A DNA stretch of 64,000 nucleotides from Diospyros lotus (Eukaryota > Streptophyta > Magnoliopsida > Ericales > Ebenaceae): the NCBI RefSeq assembly GCF_014633365.1, contig NC_068351.1, positions 24,524,366-24,588,365 of the forward strand. The letters run 5' to 3'. A model generated the notes under the pieces. The model searched no databases. It was not told the origin of the DNA and saw only the letters and a list, made by a program, of their open reading frames with translations. Numbering within the stretch: position 1 is the stretch's first letter; each line of letters starts with the position of its first letter. Of this stretch, positions 22,318 to 31,900 are shown piece after piece. Position numbers and translations under genes: made by a program.

Positions 22318-24737
22318 TGTAACGACCCACTATTAGGTCTAAATGATCTTGTCATTATTATTATGTAATATATTTTGGTATTACTTGAGCTATATGTTAG
22401 ACATATTTAATGTGTTATTGAGAAGCCTAAAATAAAGGGAATTTTTGTGTGTATAGTCAAAGGGAAGTGAATTTATAGGATAGTTGACAGGTTAAGGCAA
22501 TGAAAATTTTAGTTGAAAAGTCAATGAGAAAGGAAATAAGTACAAAAGCTAATTATTATGTAAAGAATTGTTAAAGTAAGAATAAAGTGAGAGTTGAAAA
22601 GTCAAATGAGTTAAGTGAGGAAAGTCTAATGAGTTGACTTGGATTGGTTAAAATACAAATTCTAAGGAAGAGTCAAAGTCATTTGAAGTAGAAAAGTCTA
22701 AGTAAAATGAAATGTGTTATGATAGGGTTGAAAAATCAAAAGTGCATGATGGTTGAAAAGTCAAGGGGAATGGGCATGGAAAAGTCAAAATGTGAGGGCC
22801 TAATTTGGAGAAGTGGGTTGCCAGTGTGTGTGTGCATTTATTTGTATTTGTGGGATAAATTAAAAAAAAAAATCAAAAGAAAGAGAGGGGCAGGTGGGCT
22901 TGGCATGCAAGCCACTCCATCGCCCATGCTTCACTTTTTTCTCTCTTCTTCTTCTCTTTCTTCTTGGCTCCCGATTTCTCTTCTTCTTCTTCTTCTCCAT
23001 ACATTCTTCTCCCATTTCCTTCTTGGATGGAGCTTCAAGTGTTGGGATTCCAAATTTTTACAACAAGTTCTTCTTTGGTTCCATCAAGCAAGGCAAGTTT
23101 CTATTCTTCTTCTTTTATATAGCAAGATCATCTTCTTCTTTGATTCTTGTGAAAGCTCTTATATTTCTCATTTCCTCTGCAATTGCATAGCTTGATTTTT
23201 CTCTTGACGGGTATCACTTGGTTTTCTATTTTTGGACTTTTGATCCTCGAATTTCCTATCTCCTTGATAAGAAGGGTTTTAACCATTTGTTTGTATCTCG
23301 TATGGATTTTCTTGAAAGCTTGGAAAATTACCTTAAATATCCGAATGGAGCTTTGGTTCATTCCATGTTTTCCGAGGAATGATGAGTTTGTTGTTAGAGT
23401 TAGGTTATATGCAAGAGTTTGGGTTTCTTGTACACATTTTTTCTTCATTCTTGGTATTTTCATTGCTATCTATTGATTGTTTGGAAATTTGTATTCTGTT
23501 GGTCGACATATCCCTTTCATTTTTTGACTTATCATTATTATAGGTTTTGGCTGTCAATAAATCCCTTTCATCTGTTGACTGATTGCTTGATAAGTCTCTG
23601 TCGGTTGACATATTGGGGTTGATTTGTCGATCAATGGCCTATGTTGGATTCTGTATGTCGATAGATTCCTTCAGTATGTCAACTAATTGTTTCCTTTAGT
23701 TGCTTGTTTCTTCTTTTGATGCTCAGAATCCACCTCCAAATCACCATGTGAACTTCCAATAAGCTCCCTCATCATCATATACTCTTAATTACTTTTCTTG
23801 GATGGTGGGGAAACTATTATGTCGTCGTGTGTGACATTATTGGGTTTTATATGATGGTTGATTAGTGAATGTGAAAGGTTATGTGGTGCATTACAAAATG
23901 AGTAATTCCAATCATGTTAGTGGGTGTTATTTCAGTCATAATCAATACATGTGATTTTTGGTGTATGGCATATGCATGGCATTTTCATACATGAAAAAGT
24001 AGTGCACCTATTATTTTGCGCAACGGTTATAACTGCAAAAAAGGGAAACGATATCCTAGCAAGCCGATAGGCACTTGCCTAATTGTGGGAGCTTTAGCTC
24101 ATAAGGAATGCCTAGTGTAAAACTAGAGCGTGGGTGGACAATGGTCCATAATGCGATGGTATGATACTATTATTATTGCATTGACATATGGTATGGTTAA
24201 TGGTGAGCTAGGATGAAATGATATGTAAGTGGTGAGAATGTATAAATTGTTATAAAGAAGTTCTATTCCATTTTGTCTTAAATGTTCATGCCTTGATTCT
24301 TTACACTGATTGCTTGTTATATGTTATATATATTTATATACTTACTGATCCTTATGGCTCACCCTTGTTTCTTTTGTCATCATTCCAGATAAATGTAAGG
24401 CCAAGGAAAGGGTCAAATCGAGCAGGGCTTGAGTATAGGTGTGTACAGGGCTCTCCCAACCAAAAGGTCAAGGTGTTTTGAGGGCAAAGATAGAACAACT
24501 TATGATGTATTTTTAAATTCTTACCCTTTTTATTTTGTAATGTATGGGAGGCTCAACCCTAAGGAGTTGTTAAAATAATGATGTATTCCTAAGAAATGTA
24601 TATGTACCTTTGAGATTACGTTAGTTATGGAATTCAGAGTGGATGGTTTAAATTGAGTTTTCATCTATACCTATACTTTTAACGACCTCCTTTCAAATGT
24701 CCTATGCTAACGGGATCTCTAGGAGAGGGTTGTTGCA
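22318..24737 (+). mobile_element. Nested solo LTR, 2.4 kb, exact target duplication TGAAT
   Basis: It starts TGTAACGACCC and ends GGTTGTTGCA, with exact TGAAT repeats at 22313-22317 and 24738-24742. The internal 3' blocks (CTTACTGATCCTTATGGCTCAC, GGGTCAAATCGAGCAGGG, CTCTCCCAACCAAAAGG) relate it to the LTR fragment ending at 7279 and, reversed, to its host LTR. Open frames at 22707-23622 run through CT-rich low-complexity sequence on both strands and are not credible genes. Confidence 0.9.
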
Positions 24738-24837
24738 TGAATAATATACTCAAATCAAAGCCCCAGATCTCTAGTAGCACATTTTTCACACATAAATTAA
24801 CGAAAAAATATTTTAGACCCGATAACAGGTCGTTACA

Positions 24838-25075
24838 CACGGTATTCAAAATTTTGAGAAAATCTATCTACCTAGTGACAATGTGTTATTTTATGTTTTG
24901 GTAGTATTGTGCAGCTATAATTTCTCCATGTACTTTATATAAATATTAATGAAAAAGTAAAAAGTTTAGCAACATAAATTTAGAGTGTTCCATTTTACTT
25001 TTCCTTATTCATGGTTTGATGGTTTCATGGTTATGGTATTGATTCAAACCTAACAACTTGAAGCGCTTGTTGCAG
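24838..25075 (+). other. Continuation of Copia 3' end, then intron-like sequence
   Basis: After the solo LTR the sequence continues the interrupted Copia 3' region (GTGCAGCTATAATTTCTCCATG). It ends in a polypyrimidine-poor tract with TTGTTGCAG at 25067-25075, a usable splice acceptor directly before the helicase exon. I see no coding sequence in it. Confidence 0.4.
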
Positions 25076-25258
25076 AACGATCCCATGGAAGACATTGATG
25101 CAATCACCAATGCGAGCGAGGTTAGAGGTTGTGCCTACTGTGGCGGTCTTGGTCATCGTATTTGTGATTGCCCCAAATTAGAACATCAGAAGAGCCAAGC
25201 AATTGCCAGCTCTATAAGGGATTATTTCGGATCAGGAGGCTATAGAGGAGAAATGTGA
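25076..25258 (+). CDS. RH35: Last exon of a DEAD-box RNA helicase of the RH35/DDX41 (Abstrakt) type; rest of gene not seen
   Basis: The 61 codons give a 60-aa C-terminus starting [14 protein letters not shown], followed by a CCHC zinc knuckle [14 protein letters not shown] (C-x2-C-x4-H-x4-C) and the ending [12 protein letters not shown]. This is the signature tail of plant RH35, the DDX41 homologue, an ATP-dependent helicase linked in animals to splicing and nucleic-acid sensing. The typical final Ile is Met, and HRIRDC is HRICDC. A TTGCAG acceptor precedes the first codon in phase 0. No helicase motifs (DEAD, SAT and so on) occur upstream in the window. Either a very large intron filled with Copia and solo LTRs separates this exon from the rest, or it is an isolated gene fragment. 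The reading frame is clean over all 61 codons. Confidence 0.7.
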   Translation, partial: NDPMEDIDAITNASEVRGCAYCGGLGHRICDCPKLEHQKSQAIASSIRDYFGSGGYRGEM

Positions 25259-26450
25259 TGCATGTGCGTACGTTAGTACTTCCAAAGCCGAGCCAAGCCA
25301 TACCAGACCATTGCCAATCTCTCTCTCACACACACACACACATATGCATGTATGTATGTAGTTTTAATCTAACCTTGTACAAGTCAACAAAGAAGCAAGA
25401 TGATGCCTCCACGGGCATAACCCAGCAATTGGGGGCGAGCACGTCTTGAAGAGTTTTGGACTATAGCCGCTATATAGTCAGTGAGAGATCCCGTGTTTGA
25501 TCCTTGGCCACTAGGTTCCATGATTAACCTCATCTCCCATCTGTGGGGCCAACGGAAAAGGGCCCTTAAGGTGAGGGATTCACTTTTGAAGATGATGTTT
25601 TGTTTGCATTGCCACAGACTAGGGGACGATGCATTTGAGTTGAGTGTAAGAGCTAAATGGGGAGCCGTCATCTTTGTTTCAATTGCGCGCCTAGTCATTT
25701 TGTTCCAAAGAAAAACCACCACCACCTAGAATTATAACAAACCTGCAAAGAGGGAGGGCTAGGGCTAGGGCTGGGGCTGGGGCCAGGGCTAGTTTTATTA
25801 GTACTCAGAAATTTGTCTTGCTCTTTGAAAATTTCAAATTTTAATGAAAGCATATTTACTCTTGTTGTAGTGTAGTAGTCATATTTTGTGGCACAATTAA
25901 CTAACAACTTCATAGAAAACCTTGACGGGCAACTGAACCGGTGGTGGCTCTTCCACTGTACTAAAATTGATATAATAATTCTTAGGATTTTATTAGAAGA
26001 CATTTTTTTTGTGTAAATAAAATATATTAACAGGAAAAAAATGTACAAACAAGTTGGGGCATATCCCACTAAGAAACAAGATACAAAAGAATTCACTCAC
26101 ACAAAAAAAAAAAAAACTAAAATTAAAACAGCCTCAAACATGCGGGCCAAAGATAAAAGAACATCAACAAAACCATATAAAAGTGGGAGAACAACAATAG
26201 TCAGCTCAAGGTAAAACAAAGATTAGGGTGGCAAAATTTTAATATTAGGATAATTATATGCTTTTGTTAGGATTTTGACTTTAGTTGGAGGTCAATAATG
26301 GTAAAATTCTAAAAAAAATTATTTAGAAATAATTGGGAGGCCATGGCCAGGCCACCTCGGTGCCCTAAAATAGGTCCACTCTTGCCAACATAAACAGAGA
26401 TGGATTGAAGTTGTTGCCACATTCAAACAAATTCTAGAAGGGGAAGAGTA
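25259..26450. other. Non-coding stretch with simple repeats
   Basis: It holds a CT/CA microsatellite then ATGT repeats (25318-25360), a short run of AGGGCT/GGGGCT hexamers (25757-25793), and otherwise AT-rich sequence. The first few hundred bases are likely the 3' untranslated part of the helicase exon. I see no gene here. Confidence 0.5.
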
Positions 26451-27187
26451 CTAACTAGTCCGCTGAGGAATCCTTATGGTCATTGACATACTGCTGCTAT
26501 GTTGCTTCCTTCTTCCCTGGCAGCTCTTAGGTCTCTGATCATGACTACTGCACCTGTTTGCGCCTTTCCACTCCCTGCAGCTCTTCCTCTTCCAATTCCA
26601 ATTCCAATTCCATGCTTTATGAATAATGGCAAGGAGATAGACCATGAAACAACGTTACAACTCCAAATACAATACTTACTGTTATTTTGAGTATGTAAAA
26701 TTATATCGCTTAAAAATTTAATAACAAGAATAATTAAGGGGTAAGATGAGACTAGACCCAACTTGACTCGACTCGACTCGACTCGAACTCAAAATTTGTT
26801 TTGGGCTCATCGACACTACCACCTACCAACTTATAACTCCACCAGAACTCACAATAGTCAAAAATCTTAATTATAACCCACTTAATTAGTAGCAGTAAGT
26901 ACCTGATGAAGACGATGGACAACTCCAACTCTGGATTGGTGGTGGAGGAAGTGGAAGTGGAAGTGGTGGCGTATTTCAGTCATCAACTTGTTGATTTCAT
27001 GGAGGCTCTTACAGAAATCTCGTTTTGCAACATGATGTTCCTCCTCAAGAGCTCTCAACCTGTCGTTCAGCCTCTCAACTTGGCGACCTGTGGATCCATT
27101 TCTGCGTTCACTATTAGAGCCCGATGCCACTGCTCTCGTCGTTGTCGTTGCCGTCGGACCTGACGATGTCTTTTCATTGCCGGACAT
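26451..27187 (-). CDS. Possible small two-exon gene with a coiled-coil segment; function unknown
   Basis: I do not recognise this protein. On the minus strand an ATG at 27187-27185 opens a frame MSGNEKTSSG with a Thr/Ser/Ala-rich N-terminus. A charged helical part, RQVERLNDRLRALEEEHHV then LHEINKLMTEIR, is likely to form a coiled coil. A His-rich stretch follows up to about 26905. There CATCAG followed by GTACTT is a possible donor. A second coding-like stretch lies at about 26453-26620 (frames with KRKSCREWKG or GRGRAAGSGK), but the acceptor and frame cannot be fixed. A TATA box at 27331-27345 is suitably placed for a start about 120-145 bp before the ATG. It could also be a decayed fragment. 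Confidence 0.35.
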
Positions 27188-27330
27188 GCTTCCGGCCCCT
27201 CCCTCCAAATCGGAAATCAACTTGTGTCCTCGATTGGTCTCCTCTGTTGTTGCTTTGAGAGCTCAAACCAGGCAATTCATCTCCATGCTCTGTTCTTACA
27301 CAATGCAGTATTCTTTTATCTGTTTGTTAT

Positions 27331-27345
27331 ATTTATTTATATATA
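27331..27345 (-). promoter_or_regulatory. TATA box of the possible small gene
   Basis: Minus strand reads CTATATATAAATAAAT, about 145 bp upstream of the candidate ATG at 27187. It is consistent with a plant core promoter, but AT-rich DNA makes chance matches common. Confidence 0.35.
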
Positions 27346-27773
27346 GAACCAACCTGGTTACAAAGAGATAAACTATACTTAATTAAGATTTATTTAAAAC
27401 TCTAATATATCAAAGTGCTTATATAAAACTAATCAAGTAAGATAATGATAATTAAATTGATAAATCTCGATCGGGGGAATATTAGAGGTAGATACATCAC
27501 CCGCAATTATCAAAATTAAAATGGTTGGAATAAGGTGGTGGTGAAAGTGAGTGATGTTTGCTTCTATGACAGTTCTGCAGAACCGTGATGGCACAATGAA
27601 TTAAAACAAAGAAAACTTTCACTCAATTTCTTTGCTTCACTTGTAAGAAACAGAGAGAGAGAGATGGCCCGTAGCTGGGAAAGTTCCATGAACTTTCAAA
27701 GGAATGTCATTGCTCTTAAATTGGCTCCTCCTTCCTCACCTAATAACAGAGACAGCATTAGTAGGCACCGTGA

Positions 27774-28463
27774 GGCTGTTTGGCTTACCTTTTTTTTTTT
27801 TTTCTAACAGTTTTTTAAGTTATTGAGTCTTTTAAGTTGTGTAAAATTTAAAAATTAAGTAGCGTTTTGAACTCATAACGTGTTTGGATAAATGTGTTTT
27901 TAAACTATTAATTAATAGTTGTGTTTGATTTGAAAGAACTAATAAGGTATTAGAACTTGACAAAAAAATAAAAATAAACGTGTTGAATAATACAAATAAA
28001 TTTCATAAAAATATTAATTTTTAATAAAAATATTAAATATGTTGATTCAATATACATTAATATATATATTAACATGTATACATATATATTTAACTATATA
28101 TAATATATGTTATATATATATATATAGTAAATGGAATCACAGATGGGGCGACAACAAAAGGAGGCAATGATGGAGGCGATGGACGACGAGTTGAGGCGAC
28201 AATGGGCGCTCGAGATGGGTCTAGCAATAGCGAAATTAGAGAAGGAAAAGAGGTAAAAAATGATATAGGTTAAAAATGTGTGTTTTATTTGAGGGTAATA
28301 ATCAGTTAACACAATAAGCTCCTACAAACGTTTTTTAAAAAGCTTGGGGGGTGGTAAATTAACTTTTAAACTTAGTAGCTTTTAAGTTGTTAGATGTTGT
28401 CAAATACTTCAAAAAAATAAGGTACATAGCTTATAAGCGGTCAAACCGATAAGCCAAACACCC
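27774..28463. mobile_element. MITE-like element with 14-bp imperfect terminal inverted repeats
   Basis: GGCTGTTTGGCTTA at 27774-27787 pairs with TAAGCCAAACACCC at 28450-28463 (13 of 14). The interior is very AT-rich. This style of GG..TGTTTGG terminus occurs in Harbinger/Tourist and hAT-type MITEs. I could not find a convincing target duplication (TGA against AGT). A 42-codon frame at 28131-28259 inside it stands out by its composition. Confidence 0.5.
28131..28259 (+). other. 42-codon open frame inside the MITE, charged and Met-rich
   Basis: The frame begins MESQMGRQQKEAMMEAMDDE and ends LEKEKR before TAA. It is GC-richer and more ordered in codon use than the surrounding AT repeats, and is rich in Met, Glu, Arg and Lys, so an alpha helix is likely. 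It may be a captured fragment of a host gene or of a transposon-coded helical protein. Chance cannot be excluded. Confidence 0.25.
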
Positions 28464-28922
28464 AGTAAAACGATTTCGGCGCATGATACTCCCTGTCTTA
28501 CAAAAGATTGGGGTGAGTTGTTTTTGCATGCATCTTTGCAATAAGGGTAAGTATAAAAACTGAGCTCATGTCGATCACTTAAAAAGATATGAGAAAACCG
28601 ACATTATATGCTGTGAAAATTAAATTTGAAGCTGTCTGGTGGGAGAGTTGCAATGCTGAACTGCACAGGCTACATACATTCTAAGATATAAACATTACTG
28701 CTTTCATGGCAGACACCTACAGAGAGGGAGGAGACCCAAAAAAAAACTCATGAATAACCTTTACATTATCTGTTATTGATGAATCCTTATTGGTAACTCA
28801 TAATACAGTCTGTTTTTCTTTTCTTCCATAGGAGAATGATAACACAAACTCGCGCACAGGCAGCTGAGTATTCTCTCTGCGGTTGTCTCTGGATGGTTCA
28901 ATGGAGAAACTGCAGCCTCGGC

Positions 28923-31900
28923 TTAGTCGACTGGAACTTCCACCTCCATTTTCATCCCAGGTTTGCCTAGAACCTATAGAGGAAATGAAATGGAAGAAAA
29001 AATGAGAAAAATATGCAGAAGGAACGCGTACTGAAGAAACGAGTTATGACGCTAAACTTGTTAAGGATCCTCTTTATCTTTTTGGACTTATTCTCTTTCT
29101 TTTTCTGGATTGAAAATTTCCAACATCCCATCTTCTCACCTTATCTATGGACTCCTCAAGAAATTTGAATCTCATAAATTCGAAGTTTAATTTGAAATTA
29201 CAGGCTAAGTTTCCAGATCTTTTCACTTCAAAGAACCAATGACTTTGTCTTTCTGGATTATTTCTAATGTTGCCATGGCCATCAGTCTACAGTTCTCTGG
29301 CAAGTATTGTTCATGAAAGAATGCAATTGGGTCCTTTATATGAACCTGATGTTAAAATAGAAGAACGGCAACAAGATGCTAGTCTTCTCTCCTTTACAGG
29401 CCTTAGAAAAGGGATGTTTCTGGACAAAAATGTAAATGAAAGATACCATGCCAAACTAGTTATGTTGTGACCAGAATGGATCTGCCAGGATATATTTTCA
29501 AATGCTGGTATCCTCTAAAGGCCACATCACTATTCCTGTAGAAATCCAGGCAGTAATAACTAATTAAGGCTCAATTTGTTACTAAGAAGGTATTTGTAAA
29601 ATGTTATCTCATGGTTTCTCACAAATTCTCAACCAAAACCCTTACAGTATGACTTGTTAATATACCTTACTGCAGCCTGGTGGGACTTTAATTTTTATTC
29701 ATTTATATAATAGTTTCAATGGCTCATGTAGCATAAAAAGAGGATAAACTCTCTCTCTCTCTCTACTATTGTAATAAATAAGATTTCACTAAAACACTTA
29801 TCCAATAAGAAGTAAAAATTTGCTAAACAGAAAGGCACCAAATATATCATAAGAAGAGCAAAGCAAAATATATAACTAGTCTACACATAAAATCCAAATC
29901 AAAAATGAAAACTAGACAAAAAAGATCCAAACATTTGCTCAAATAATCAAAACTAACTATACAGAAGAGATACAATTATACTCTTTGATTTGGAAAAATG
30001 ACTCTTCTAGAATGTTTGTCTTCTCAAAAATTTGTTTAGTCTCAGGAAAAAAATGAAATACAGTCTATCTTTATTCTTTTTTTGCTGCATAAGTGGATAA
30101 GATCAAAGCAGCGTGGATGATAGAAGAACCTTAATGAAGTCATTCAACAGTAGAGTTGAGTCCCTTGTATAACCAGCTTCCCGCAAAACTTGGATCAATA
30201 CTTCCTACATATGGAAACAGGCAAAGAAATTTTCACTAATAAATACTAAACGGGAAAGATGTTAAGTTATATGAATGGATATGTGCTGAGGCCCTCACAT
30301 GAAGTAGGGAAAAAAATGGTTAAGGATAATTGCCGAGGCCATCACATAAAGTAGGGGGGGGAGAAGAATCGTAGGTAGCCTTAAACAAAGGCACCATTGA
30401 GATCTGTACGTATCCAAAAATAAAATCATGGACTGTTGAGAACTTCTAAAATCCTGCACGTAGATGATCCTAGATCAAAAGAAATCCTTGTCAGGACTAA
30501 TATTCCTAGCATCTAATAGCATGTTAAGAGCATTGGTCATAATCACCACTGCAGCTTTCTGCAATAAAACAGCTAGTTTATTAGCAATAAGGCTGTAGTG
30601 ATAATTATTTTGTTGACTATCCCTGTGTATACAAGCGAAGGTAAGTGAAAAAGGTAATTGAATATCAAACTCTTTCAGTCTTTCTGCATGATGTCTTTCC
30701 CCCCTCTTCCCCCTTTATGATTCGTGCAATTTGTGATTTTTCTGTCTCTCTTTACCTTTTTTTAATATGGTGGTAGAGAAGGTTAAATAGATTATCCTTC
30801 AATTTGGGATTTTCTGTTTCTCTTTCCCTTTTTTCCATTCTTTATTTTTATTTTTTATATATTGCCAAGTCAAAAACTGATGCTTCTGTGGAAAGGTCAT
30901 GAGCCACCAAGTTAGGAGTAATAACAAACCAATGGTGTTGAGAATGAGGATATCTTTTCTCCAGTCACAAGATGTCATCTGTTAACATTCTAATTTCTCT
31001 GTTGGCTAATATTGATTGATCTTTTAAGAGTACAGATAATAAAAATATATTAATTCCATGGTGATTTTAGTTAAGATGTTTGTTAGAATTATTAGTATAA
31101 TTGTATATATTGTAATTATAGAATGTGTGTATTTTATTTATAAGTAGATTAAGCCCATAAGTTAAGTCCGTAGGTGTTTAAGGCTCATTATGCCTATTAT
31201 AAATAACAAGTTAAGAGAGACTAATCTCTTAAGTTTTTCTTTTATAATTATTTTCTCACATGGTATCAAAGCCACCGGTGAGAAAACCCTAGCCGTCGTT
31301 GTGTATCTTTTTCCAGCAACCTTCAAACCCTAGCCGTCACCGTAACTGCCCAGGCCAGAATACCACTGTCCGACCACCACTTGCTAACAACCCCACCACC
31401 CTAGGTTCACTGCCATCAGATCGGCAGACCGCCGAAGACCCTGTAAAAGTAACTCTAAGGTTTACGTAAAGATAGAAACGATACTGGAGAGAAAAATACA
31501 AGAGAGAGACTGTAATATGAACTGCTAGATTCCAAAACTGAAAACAAGGAGTGCGTGAATTGCTTAAGTAGACAACTTAGCACATTCAAAGGAGGCACCG
31601 CCTCATTACAACCGATAACTAATTTAAACAACACATAACAATTGAAAACGTGAAATATAAAACAGAAACATCAAGCACACGTTATAACAGAACTTTAGAT
31701 GCTTCCACACTCCCCTTCAAATCAGGCCCCATGAAGATTGAGCATTTATTCTTGAACAGTCTTGTATCACCACTTGAACCAGCATATACAGGAGACACCT
31801 TCAACCCAAGCTTTTGACACAAATATATGAACTGGTCTCTAGACAATCCTTTAGTGAGAACATCAGCTACTTGATCTGCTGTTGGAACATATCTAACTTC

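Larger units (their letters stand above)
19212..24837 (-). mobile_element. Reversed solo LTR hosting two nested solo LTRs
   Basis: On the minus strand it starts TGTAACGACCTG (from 24837) and ends GGGTCGTCTCA (at 19212). The flanks CATGG (19207-19211) and CACGG (24838-24842) are a 5-bp target duplication with one C/T difference. Minus-strand blocks such as GGTAAGGGGAAAGCCATGG and CAGGGCATATCCCGACCAAAAG match the 3' halves of the plus-strand LTRs at 6560-7279 and 22318-24737, which fixes its orientation and family. After removing both inserts it is about 1.5 kb. Confidence 0.8.

Noticed and set aside
22707..23622. Several long frames on both strands (up to 162 codons)
   Set aside because: They run through CT/AAG-rich low-complexity sequence inside a solo LTR with exact target duplication. 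Products are hydrophobic strings without domains.
25430..25520. Possible tRNA-derived SINE (GTTTGATCC box-B-like word near 25492)
   Set aside because: A box A at the right distance, a tail and a target duplication could not be found.
25757..25793. Telomere-like AGGGCT repeats
   Set aside because: The unit is a variable hexamer, not the plant TTTAGGG heptamer, and only about six units long.
28856..28990. Plus-strand frame starting [17 protein letters not shown]
   Set aside because: It is the antisense of the last exon and 3' leader of the calcineurin-B-like gene, whose minus-strand reading is better supported.
29267..29470. 67-codon plus-strand frame in intron 5
   Set aside because: No recognised domain, no splice or promoter context; left as intron sequence.
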